From contig CAZVFX010000046.1 in assembly GCA_964626565.1 (NCBI GenBank), positions 1 to 51,439 on the forward strand: DNA of 51,439 bases, in the 5' to 3' direction. Source of the stretch: CAZVFX01 sp964626565. GTDB lineage: Bacteria; Myxococcota_A; UBA9042; CAIXZC01. The first letter of the stretch is position 1. Every line of letters begins with the position of its first letter. The notes beneath the pieces are model-generated. The model was not told the DNA's origin and searched no databases. It saw only the letters and a list, made by a program, of their open reading frames with translations. The position numbers were made by a program, and so were the translations under genes. This document shows positions 10,260 to 18,198 of this stretch, piece by piece.

Positions 10260-10265
10260 ACTATA
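10260..10265 (-). promoter_or_regulatory. Candidate -10 box for the serine protease gene
   Basis: TATAGT on the minus strand lies 20 bp upstream of the protease ATG, with SD GGAGG between (10245-10249). The hexamer 17 bp further upstream (TTCCAT) is a poor -35, so this is only a candidate. Confidence 0.25.
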
Positions 10266-10316
10266 CGGAATGATCGGTGGGGATGGAAGGGGCGCAATTT
10301 GGAAGGAGAAGCCCTC

Positions 10317-10345
10317 TTGTACCAACCGGCGCTGCCGGATATACT
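10317..10345 (+). promoter_or_regulatory. Candidate sigma70-type promoter of the radical SAM operon
   Basis: TTGTAC (10317-10322), a 17-bp spacer and TATACT (10340-10345) fit a housekeeping promoter with a good -10 and a moderate -35. Transcription would begin near 10352, about 33 nt before the TTG start codon and upstream of the SD GGAGG at 10373-10377. Confidence 0.4.
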
Positions 10346-10384
10346 GCTGACGCATGAGACAGAATCGTCAGCGGAGGTGAGGTT

Positions 10385-12607
10385 TTGGGAAGTCACACTT
10401 CGACTCGTTTTCACGGAAGTTGCGCCGGTTTTTCCGGCGATGAACACTATACCCGGCACGGTTGGACCCGGGCCCCGGCGGTGGTGCAGTGGATGGCCAC
10501 CCTGGACTGCCCGCTGGCTTGTGCACATTGCCTTGCCCCCGGCGAAAAGAGGGGCGGAAAGGAGATGTCCCTTGACGAGGTCCAACACCTGGTGAAACAG
10601 GTTGCGGACGCAGGCGTGGACGAGTTTCTGGTTACCGGCGGGGAACCGCTGGTGCGAAAGGACCTGCCGGAAGTGATCGAACTGTTGGGCCGGCACCGCG
10701 TGAAGTGGAGTCTCAACACCGCGGTCATGCCCACGCCGGAGGTCCGGAAGGCCGTCGCCGAACATCCGCCCAACTTTGTTGCCGTCAGCCTCGATGGCCC
10801 GTCGTCGGTACACGACAGGTTTCGGGGGAAGGTGGGGGCGTTCAAGGAGAGCCTCGAAGCGATACGCTTCTTCTCGAACCTGCCGGGATGCGAGGTGGCG
10901 GCGGGCACTACCGTGACCTCGCGAAACTACGGTCGATTGTCGGAGACGCTGGGGCTGGTGGCGGAAAGCGGCGCCGGCTCCTGGGGAATTCACCTGCTGG
11001 TGCCGGAAGGAAGGGCCAAGGAAAGGGACGACCTGTTTCTCAGCCGCCGGCAGCTTTCGGGTTTGGTGAAGTTTGTCGCGCGCAAACGCAACTACTTCCC
11101 GGTAAACATGGCTGACGAAATCGGCTACTGCGGCGATATGGAACCGCTGCTCCGGGATGTGCCCTTGGCCTGCGGAGCGGGGCGGGCCCAATGCGTGGTG
11201 TTGCCCGACGGCGAGGTTGTGCCGTGCACCACTCTCGACAAGTCGTGCAGCGCGGGCAACGTGCGAGACTTGCCGCTCATGGAGATCTGGGAACAGGGGT
11301 TCTCCGACTTGCGCAACTGGCGGCCCGAGGGTCGGTGCGGGAGCTGCGAGTACGCCCGGGCGTGCGAGGGCGGCTGCTGGCTGCAGCGCCGCAAAGGAAC
11401 ACACTGTTTCAAGGAAGTGTGGCATGTTCCCGGCGTGCTGAAAACTGCGGCCGGAGTCGCTGTGTGCCTCGGCCTTGTCGTCGGCGCTGCCGAAGGTCTG
11501 TCCCCAAATGCTCAGACCCGGCCGGCACCCAAACCGGCGTCTGTGCGGGTGCCCTGGCACACCATAGGCTCGGCCTCCATGATGGAAGAAACCGGGGGTG
11601 GGATTGAGCAGCACATTCTTGCCCGCTATAGCAGCGGGCTGAAGCGCGCTTTCGGGCGCGCACATCACATCAAGAAGGTCGACAAAGTCGCGGTTGCGGA
11701 AGAGTCGGTTCCGGCAGAAAAGGACCCTGCGTTTCTCTTCTTTGAGCAGTTTGCCTCCGGGAAAATGGCTGAAGACTTCATAGAGTTGAAGAAGTCCATC
11801 GAGGCGGCGTTGGAAACGAAAGAACGTTCGCTGGCGTTCTCCGCGTTGCTTTGGCGGACCGTGGCCGAGGCGTGTCTGGAAGGCAAGGCGCCGGCAAAGA
11901 GAAGTGCTGACGAGGTGGCTGCCTTGCGGGGGACCATGGCTGCGCTGACTGCCGCGACCCTGGCCTGGCGCAAGGAGATCTTCGAACAGAAGCTGGACCC
12001 CTACCTTGCCCGCGACCGGGTGCACATGCGCTATCGTTTTGAAATGAGCAAAGCGATGCGGCCGCCGCCGCCCTGGCTGGCGCTGGCCCGGGACACACAA
12101 GAGGAGCGCTGGGGTGGAGGGGTCAAGGCCGCGGCAAAGACCGACCCTGTTGAAGGTTACCTGGACCGTCATTCGTATGCTGAGCAAATGGTGCTGAAAC
12201 TGTCGTTCGTGGTGCCGTGGGGTCCGGAAGACGGGGGTGGAAAGAAGGGCAAGGGCACTGAAGCGAGCCTGGCGTTCGGCATCTTCGACGTGCTTGATGT
12301 TCCGGAAGGCCGTTCGGTGAAGATAACCGTGGGGTGGGAGAAGTCGTCGTTCGAGGTTAGCCTGGCCAGCGGCGTCTACACCTACCCGGACATTCTGCGC
12401 GGGGTGTATGAGCAGAACGAGCGGGACTTGATGGGTGAGGTGTCGAACCTGGAATATCCCCACCGTCATCGCCTGGGTGAAACCAACCCGCTATTGCTGC
12501 CTGCGGTGCTGGAGTTTGACCGAAAGAGCAAGGACCGGAAAGCCGGAAAGCGGCCTTCCGGTTCGCATTCATTGGATTGGTGGCTGGCCGATTTCTGGCT
12601 TTTCTAG
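10385..12607 (+). CDS. Radical SAM/SPASM protein with membrane anchor and exported domain
   Basis: A 740-aa protein. The radical SAM [4Fe-4S] motif CxxxCxxC is Cys42-Cys46-Cys49 (CPLACAHC), and the SAM-binding GGEP motif is at ~85-88. A SPASM-type cysteine set follows (Cys263, 270, 281, 288, 318, 321, 327, 331, 341; CGAGRAQC ... CGSCEYARACEGGCW), so auxiliary Fe-S clusters are expected. SPASM enzymes usually modify peptides or proteins. Residues ~350-371 form one membrane helix. About 370 further residues, predicted to lie outside the cytoplasm, match nothing I recognise. Translation starts at TTG 10385, supported by SD GGAGG seven bases upstream. It is first in an operon with two lipoprotein genes (13-bp gap to the next). 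No precursor peptide or sulfatase target is visible nearby, so the substrate is unknown. Confidence 0.82.
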   Translation: MGSHTSTRFHGSCAGFSGDEHYTRHGWTRAPAVVQWMATLDCPLACAHCLAPGEKRGGKEMSLDEVQHLVKQVADAGVDEFLVTGGEPLVRKDLPEVIELLGRHRVKWSLNTAVMPTPEVRKAVAEHPPNFVAVSLDGPSSVHDRFRGKVGAFKESLEAIRFFSNLPGCEVAAGTTVTSRNYGRLSETLGLVAESGAGSWGIHLLVPEGRAKERDDLFLSRRQLSGLVKFVARKRNYFPVNMADEIGYCGDMEPLLRDVPLACGAGRAQCVVLPDGEVVPCTTLDKSCSAGNVRDLPLMEIWEQGFSDLRNWRPEGRCGSCEYARACEGGCWLQRRKGTHCFKEVWHVPGVLKTAAGVAVCLGLVVGAAEGLSPNAQTRPAPKPASVRVPWHTIGSASMMEETGGGIEQHILARYSSGLKRAFGRAHHIKKVDKVAVAEESVPAEKDPAFLFFEQFASGKMAEDFIELKKSIEAALETKERSLAFSALLWRTVAEACLEGKAPAKRSADEVAALRGTMAALTAATLAWRKEIFEQKLDPYLARDRVHMRYRFEMSKAMRPPPPWLALARDTQEERWGGGVKAAAKTDPVEGYLDRHSYAEQMVLKLSFVVPWGPEDGGGKKGKGTEASLAFGIFDVLDVPEGRSVKITVGWEKSSFEVSLASGVYTYPDILRGVYEQNERDLMGEVSNLEYPHRHRLGETNPLLLPAVLEFDRKSKDRKAGKRPSGSHSLDWWLADFWLF

Positions 12608-12620
12608 AAGGAGCAGAACG

Positions 12621-15281
12621 ATGCAAAGAACAGCCTTGCTGGTTGTATTCTCCGTCTTCTTCGCTTGTTCGTCAGGCAGCAAAAAAGAGGGTGCGGACAT
12701 AGCTGCCGAGCTGCCATCCGTCGTGGATGTGGCGGCCGACAAGACGGCCGAACTGCCCAGCGTCGACCTGGGAGTTCCTCCCGAAGTTTCGGACGTCGCG
12801 CCGGAGTTGCCGTACGTGCCGCCGGATCCGGTGACTAACGGAGGTGTGGAGGCCCACGAAGAAGGGGGAACCCTGATCATCGAAAACGGGGTGATCGAAG
12901 TGCAGGTGCAACTGGACTCAGGGCTCGTGGATGTTCTTGACGCAGGAGGCGCCGCGCTGGTCTTGGGGGCAGAGAGCCGCATGCAGTTGGAAGGCGGAGG
13001 CCCCAAGGACCTCATGGGGCAGGAGCAAGGCGACGTCTTCGGTACCTCCGAAGCCGTCTTTATGGCTTGGGAAGGCCAGGCGGTTGCCGACGCGTTGGGA
13101 GAGGGCGTTCAGGTGGCAGTGACCTGGGAGCATCCGGGCGGACTCACCTTCCGGCAGCGGCTGGAGTTGAGGGGCGACAGCCCTGTTTTTCTGGCCCGGG
13201 CCACCGTGACGGTGCCCGCCGGCGGTGAGTTGGTGAACGAGCGAGTCCTGCAGTTGTCCCCCTTTGTCGCCGATGCAGACACGGGCGGCGGACTGTTCCT
13301 CGGGGCCGACCCTTCCCAACATCTGGTGGTGGACAACGGCTCGGACATGTTCTTCGACTTTGCGGCCCGGGTCTATCGGGTGGGCAAGGGTGAATCGTTG
13401 TTCTTCCCGCCCGGCAGTGTCGCCAATTGGAATGCTTGTATCTACGATCCGGACACGGAGCAGTCCATCGTGGCCGGCTTCATGACTTTTGACCGTGGCG
13501 TTGGCCTCATCGGACTCGACTACGAGGCGGACAGCGCTCCCCGGGCCGATGCGCGGGCCGGCTTCACACGGTTTGAAGCGTTTACCTATTTTTCACCTCC
13601 CCCAAACATGAAAGACGGGACCGACGGCGTGTATGTAGATTCCGAGGTCTTCTATGTCGATTTTGCCCCGGAAACACCTTTCGATGGGCTTGAGAACTAC
13701 GCGTCCCGCTTCGCGGCCATGAAAAACAAAACGCTGTGGACCGACATTCCCACCAGTTGGAACTCCTGGGGCGGCGGCGGCGGCGAGGGGGGCTTAGGCA
13801 CCAACATCAACGAAGAGATCATCCTGGCCAACCTGGACGCGATGGAGGAGGATTTTTACCCCTTCGGCATGAACTACTTCGTGATCGATAACGGTTGGGA
13901 GGTGGCCGTAGGGGACTGGGATACTCACCCGGAGCGTTTTCCGGATCATGACGGTGTCGAAGGTATGGAGTGGATGGCAGGTGAGATCGAAAGCCGGGGC
14001 ATGATTCCGGGAATCTGGATCGCACCGTTCTGGGTCTCGGCCGACTCGCAACTGGCCAAAGATCATCCCGACTGGCTGGCTCCCAAATCTGAGTTCGGCG
14101 GCTTCCTCATGGGTGACGGGGACCTCATTCTGGACCTCACCAATCCCGAAGTGCTGGATTGGCTGAGTCAACTCATGCACAAGATCACTCAGGAGTGGGG
14201 CTTCAAGTGGATCAAGATGGACTTTGCCTACTATGCGCTATTTGCATCGGAGTTGATGGATTCGACCAAGAACGCGTCGGAAGCCTACGTCGACGGGATC
14301 AACGTGATGCGTGAGGCCATGGGCCCGGAGACGTTTTTTCTGACCATCTCAGCGATGGGGTTGAGCTTCACGGTGGGAGACGGAGGGCGGACCACTCTGG
14401 ATAATATGCCGGAGTGGGGCGATGACGGGGAGCAGGGGACCAAGGTGACGCTAATGACCGCGTCCCATCGCTACTACCTCAACTGGCTGTGGTCGAACCA
14501 CCACGACCTCGTTTACTACCGAGACGACCTTGGCATGACCATGGGCGAGGCGAGGTGCTGGACTTCCGTGGTATGCCTCATGGGCGGCATTTTCAAGATC
14601 GGGGACAAGTTCACCGAACTGCACGAGCACCCGGACCGGTTGGAGATGGCCCGGGTCGCGATCCCCGTCTATCCTCGCTCCGCACGGCCCCTGGACATGT
14701 TTGAACTAAGATATCCGGAAGTGTGGGCGGTGCCGGTGGCGCGAGAAGGAAAAGAGTGGCACGTGGTGGGATTGTACAACTGGGGATTGAACGAGTTGGT
14801 CGCCACGGGCAAGGAGACTCCGGAGGAGACCAAAACAAAGTCGCTGGACCTGTCCGAAATCGGCCTCGACCCGAATGCGAAGTATCTTTCCTTCAGTGCG
14901 TGGGATCGTACCTGCCAGTGGGAGGAGGACGGGGTGGTGGAAGTGGAATTGGAACCCCGGACCGACGCGATTTTTGTCGTCCGTCCCGAATCTCAAGAGC
15001 CGGAAATCGTGTTTACGACCCGGCACCTGCTGGGCGGGGCGGTGGAAGTTTCCGAGGAGACGCTTGCCGAGGAGGACGGCGAGCTGGTCTTGCGCGCTAA
15101 GATAGACTCGCCCGCGGGGCACGAGTTCGAAGTGTTCGTGGATACTGTGGGTTTGAAGGTAACAGGCTTCACTTTTTCCGGGGCCGGCGGTTTCGGCTCC
15201 AAACCGTGCGACGGAGTACAGGGCTTCACCCTCATTGCGGATCAGAACCCAACCGAAATGGAGGTCAGGTTTGAGAAATAG
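12621..15281 (+). CDS. Alpha-galactosidase-like (GH36/melibiase) lipoprotein
   Basis: An 886-aa lipoprotein (signal with Cys16 in VFFACSSG) followed by a low-complexity Asp/Pro/Val linker. An N-terminal beta-supersandwich region (~80-370) precedes a TIM barrel (~380-690) with family signatures: TSWNSWGG, YFVIDNGWE, PGIWIAPFW and WIKMDFAYY. The Asp in KMD (residue 534) fits the GH36 catalytic nucleophile. I could not assign the acid/base residue with certainty. A C-terminal beta-domain closes the protein. The expected activity is hydrolysis of alpha-galactosyl or related linkages at the cell surface. The ATG at 12621 is preceded by AGAAGGAG. The gene overlaps the next by 11 bp and is probably co-transcribed with the radical SAM gene. 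GH36 includes other specificities, so the exact substrate is open. Confidence 0.85.
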   Translation: MQRTALLVVFSVFFACSSGSKKEGADIAAELPSVVDVAADKTAELPSVDLGVPPEVSDVAPELPYVPPDPVTNGGVEAHEEGGTLIIENGVIEVQVQLDSGLVDVLDAGGAALVLGAESRMQLEGGGPKDLMGQEQGDVFGTSEAVFMAWEGQAVADALGEGVQVAVTWEHPGGLTFRQRLELRGDSPVFLARATVTVPAGGELVNERVLQLSPFVADADTGGGLFLGADPSQHLVVDNGSDMFFDFAARVYRVGKGESLFFPPGSVANWNACIYDPDTEQSIVAGFMTFDRGVGLIGLDYEADSAPRADARAGFTRFEAFTYFSPPPNMKDGTDGVYVDSEVFYVDFAPETPFDGLENYASRFAAMKNKTLWTDIPTSWNSWGGGGGEGGLGTNINEEIILANLDAMEEDFYPFGMNYFVIDNGWEVAVGDWDTHPERFPDHDGVEGMEWMAGEIESRGMIPGIWIAPFWVSADSQLAKDHPDWLAPKSEFGGFLMGDGDLILDLTNPEVLDWLSQLMHKITQEWGFKWIKMDFAYYALFASELMDSTKNASEAYVDGINVMREAMGPETFFLTISAMGLSFTVGDGGRTTLDNMPEWGDDGEQGTKVTLMTASHRYYLNWLWSNHHDLVYYRDDLGMTMGEARCWTSVVCLMGGIFKIGDKFTELHEHPDRLEMARVAIPVYPRSARPLDMFELRYPEVWAVPVAREGKEWHVVGLYNWGLNELVATGKETPEETKTKSLDLSEIGLDPNAKYLSFSAWDRTCQWEEDGVVEVELEPRTDAIFVVRPESQEPEIVFTTRHLLGGAVEVSEETLAEEDGELVLRAKIDSPAGHEFEVFVDTVGLKVTGFTFSGAGGFGSKPCDGVQGFTLIADQNPTEMEVRFEK

Positions 15282-16788
15282 GTTCCTGGCAGTCACCATT
15301 GTGCTTATCGGGTGTAGTGGCAGGAGCGTCACCCCTGAAGTGTCTGTGCAGGCGGATCTTCCCGGTGTGGACCTACCGCTGGAGGTTGCGGCCTTCGAGC
15401 CCGAAACGAGAAACCCGGAACCCGAAACGGTGGTTCCCGTCCACCCTTGGCCCACCTGCCTGGAGTATTCGGATAAGGGTCTGTCCCTGGCCGAAAAGGC
15501 AGTCTTTCTGGACGATCTGGTGGTGGCCCAGCATCTGCCCGATGGTCTGCTGCGTACTATCACCGTTGAGGACGGCGGGGCGGTGAAATTGCACTCACTG
15601 CCCAGTACCGGACTATGGACCGCCATTTACCTGGCGAGTCAGGCGCTGCGTTATGCAGTGACGGGAGACGAGGAGGCCCAGGTCAACGCGGGAAAAGCGG
15701 TGGAGGGTCTGCACCACCTCACTGCTGTGACCGGTTCTTCAGGGCTTTACGGAAGGGCCTATCAGCGCCCCGACTTCGATTATGCCTGGGAGCCGACACC
15801 CGCCGCGATGTGGAGGGAATCGGAGGCGCCCGGCTACGAGGGGTGGTGGTGGAATTACACCGTGAGCAAGGACACCATGGACGGCATCATGTTTGGCTAT
15901 GCCGTGGCCCTTGAGCACCTTGATGACGAGGCGATTCTATCGGTGATTCGCGCCGACGTTCTGGCCTTTGCAGACCATCTTGTGAGCAACGATCTGCAGA
16001 TCATTGACTGGGACGGTAAGGTGACGGAACACGGACGCATGTTCTACTCGGCCATGGATGATTTTCCCGGTTTCAACGCGGTTCTGGTGTCGTCGTGGCT
16101 GCGCACCGCGCTGTACGCGGGAGGCGGTGAAGACCTGCAGCATTTCTACTGGGATTGCCTCATGCGGAAAGGGGATTACTCCGACTGTCCGGAAATCGAC
16201 ATAGTCGATATGGGTTCGTATATGGACGCGGTGGAGAAGTTTCTATCCCTTTACATGTACGACTGCAAGACCAACTATGACCATTTCGACATGGTGTTGC
16301 ATGCGGTATATCCGTGGATGAGGCTGGAGACGGATTCCGACCTCAAGAAGCGCCTGCACAAGCTGTTGGAGGTGGGTATCTGGCGGCCGCCCGATGCCGA
16401 CATGGACCCGCCTCTGTATGAGTCGACCCATTCTCTCTACATTTTCATGTATGGGGGGCTTTCGTCCCCGCCCGTGGACGACCCGATCTTCCCGGACGCG
16501 GTGAATGAAGGCGTTTGCACCATGTACCGACTACCTCACGATCGCAGCGATCCTGAGGTGGCGGCAGGCGACCAGGAAGGTGTCTGCATCAACCGTTTGG
16601 GCCGTCCCAATGCGGCTGAAATAATTCCGGTTGAAGAGCGGTACTACGACAACTACCTGTGGCGTCTCGACCCGTACGAAATCCCCGAAGCCCACACTGC
16701 CGCGCCAGGCATGGTCCATTCTCCCGACGATTATCTTCTCGCCTACTGGCTGGGCCGTTACCACGGCTTCATCACGCCGGAGATGTAG
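15271..16788 (+). CDS. Lipoprotein of unknown function, possibly an alpha/alpha-toroid enzyme
   Basis: A 505-aa lipoprotein. The start is TTG at 15271, inside the end of the GH36-like gene, chosen because GGAGG (15260-15264) lies six bases upstream and because it gives a clean lipoprotein signal (FLAVTIVLIGC). The mature part is helix-rich and aromatic-rich (AYQRPDFDYAWEP, EGWWWNYTVSKDTMDG, YLLAYWLGRYHGF), with helical hairpins such as LWTAIYLASQALRYAVTG that recall the (alpha/alpha)6 toroids of glycoside hydrolases and polysaccharide lyases. I see no diagnostic catalytic signature, so function is not assigned. Coupling to the GH36-like gene suggests a role in glycan handling (inference). Confidence 0.75.
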   Translation: MRNRFLAVTIVLIGCSGRSVTPEVSVQADLPGVDLPLEVAAFEPETRNPEPETVVPVHPWPTCLEYSDKGLSLAEKAVFLDDLVVAQHLPDGLLRTITVEDGGAVKLHSLPSTGLWTAIYLASQALRYAVTGDEEAQVNAGKAVEGLHHLTAVTGSSGLYGRAYQRPDFDYAWEPTPAAMWRESEAPGYEGWWWNYTVSKDTMDGIMFGYAVALEHLDDEAILSVIRADVLAFADHLVSNDLQIIDWDGKVTEHGRMFYSAMDDFPGFNAVLVSSWLRTALYAGGGEDLQHFYWDCLMRKGDYSDCPEIDIVDMGSYMDAVEKFLSLYMYDCKTNYDHFDMVLHAVYPWMRLETDSDLKKRLHKLLEVGIWRPPDADMDPPLYESTHSLYIFMYGGLSSPPVDDPIFPDAVNEGVCTMYRLPHDRSDPEVAAGDQEGVCINRLGRPNAAEIIPVEERYYDNYLWRLDPYEIPEAHTAAPGMVHSPDDYLLAYWLGRYHGFITPEM

Positions 16789-16893
16789 CGGGTCTTCTGT
16801 CGACAACCAAATTAGTATGTCCGTAAAAGTGCTGTAAGGGAGTCATTCATATATAGGGAGAGTCTGAGCTCCCGAACGGTATGAGGAGTCCCG

Positions 16894-18198
16894 ATGCCAA
16901 GCACGAGCCCCGAACGAGCGAGGCGCCAAGGCGTAGACAGGCGCAACCTGGTGCAGGCGTACCTGACCGAACTGCACGTCGTCCCGCTGCTGTCTCGAAG
17001 CCAGGAGGAAGATATCGGCCGCCGGATCGAGAAGGGGGAGTCGCAGATTCTTGCGCAAATCCTCAGTTTACCGGGATGCATTGAAGAGGTGATGGCGATA
17101 CGCCACAAGCTGCGTGAGGGTGAACTGGAACCGGCAGACGTGATCAGGGGATCCGGAATCAACCTGAAATGGGGAAACGGGTCCGGTTCGCTCGAGGATG
17201 CGGTGATGAGGACGTGGGCGCGGGCGGAGAAGCTTTGGAAGGGTTCGACAGCTTCTTCGCCCGCAGTCACCGCCCGGATTAGGGAGTTACTGGCCGCGCT
17301 GCCCATCAACTTGAGATTGCTGGAGTCGCATCACGAGACGTTGCGCGCAATCCTCACGTCGGTGAAGGGCGCCGCGACCGCCACTTGCCGGCAGGTGGCC
17401 GAAGCGGCACGACTCACGCTGTCGGAGTTGCGGTCGATGCAGTCTGCAGTCGCCAGGGCCGACGAAATCATGGCCGCGGCCAAAGATGAGATGATCTTGG
17501 GCAACTTGCGATTGGCTGCCAACGTGGCCATGAGGTACGCTAACCGCGGTGTGCCGCTGTCGGACCTTATCCAAGAAGGCAACCTGGGCCTCATCAAAGC
17601 TGTGGACCGGTTCGATTACGGCCGCGGCTATCGTTTCTCAACGTACGCCACCTGGTGGATCATGCAGGCCATTTTGCGGGGTGCGGCGGAGCAACTGGGT
17701 GCGTGCCGGATTCCGGCCCACATCATGGAGAGCTTCGGCAAGGTGCAGGAAGCGGCGGTGAAATTGCGGGGTGAGTTGGGAAGGAACCCCACGCCCGAGG
17801 AATTGGGAAAGCGCACCAAGGTGCCTGCGACCACCATCAGGCGCATGATGACCCTCGCGGGTGAGCCTGTGTCCATCGACAGTCCGGTGCCCGGCTGCGA
17901 AGACATCAAGCTCCTCGACATCATGGAGGACGAAAAGACTCCCGAACCGTCGAAGTTCTCGGTGGCCATGGAGCTGAGGCAGTACACTCGGCGGCTCCTT
18001 TCTTCCCTCTCTCCCCGGGAGGAGAAGATGCTGAGAATTCGATTCGGTATCGGCCATGATGGGGAAGGCACCCTCGATGAAATAGGCAACCACTTCGCCA
18101 TCAGCGGCGAGCGGGCCCGCCAGATCCTGAACAAGGCGATCGCCAGCCTCCGCTGTTCCCGCCACAAGGCTAAGGTAAGAAACCTCCTACTGGATTAG
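16894..18198 (+). CDS. RpoD-like sigma-70 family RNA polymerase sigma factor
   Basis: A 434-aa group 1/2 sigma factor. Region 1.2 is near residues 17-50 (LVQAYLTELHVVPLLSRSQE). Regions 2.1-2.4 span ~205-260 (NLRLAANVAMRYANRG, LIQEGNLGLIKAVDRFDY, FSTYATWWIMQAI), including the -10-recognising aromatic patch. Region 3 is at ~265-330. Region 4 is at ~365-430 (LSPREEKMLRIRFGIG and the helix-turn-helix LDEIGNHFAISGERARQI). It lacks the long acidic region 1.1 of primary sigma factors, so it is probably an alternative (group 2) sigma. SD GAGGAG (16884-16888) precedes the ATG. The 105 bp upstream contain AT-rich TATATA (16850-16855), with no convincing -35. It converges with the next gene with a 4-bp overlap. 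Confidence 0.93.
   Translation: MPSTSPERARRQGVDRRNLVQAYLTELHVVPLLSRSQEEDIGRRIEKGESQILAQILSLPGCIEEVMAIRHKLREGELEPADVIRGSGINLKWGNGSGSLEDAVMRTWARAEKLWKGSTASSPAVTARIRELLAALPINLRLLESHHETLRAILTSVKGAATATCRQVAEAARLTLSELRSMQSAVARADEIMAAAKDEMILGNLRLAANVAMRYANRGVPLSDLIQEGNLGLIKAVDRFDYGRGYRFSTYATWWIMQAILRGAAEQLGACRIPAHIMESFGKVQEAAVKLRGELGRNPTPEELGKRTKVPATTIRRMMTLAGEPVSIDSPVPGCEDIKLLDIMEDEKTPEPSKFSVAMELRQYTRRLLSSLSPREEKMLRIRFGIGHDGEGTLDEIGNHFAISGERARQILNKAIASLRCSRHKAKVRNLLLD

Noticed and set aside
10354..10380. Eight-codon open frame (MRQNRQRR) between promoter and radical SAM start
   Set aside because: It begins 8 bp after the -10 box and ends 4 bp before the TTG start, so a leader peptide is conceivable, but such short frames arise by chance and nothing else supports it.
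9926..12469. 847-aa open frame on the minus strand
   Set aside because: It runs antisense through the radical SAM gene and into the protease gene. The composition is that of a GC-rich shadow frame.
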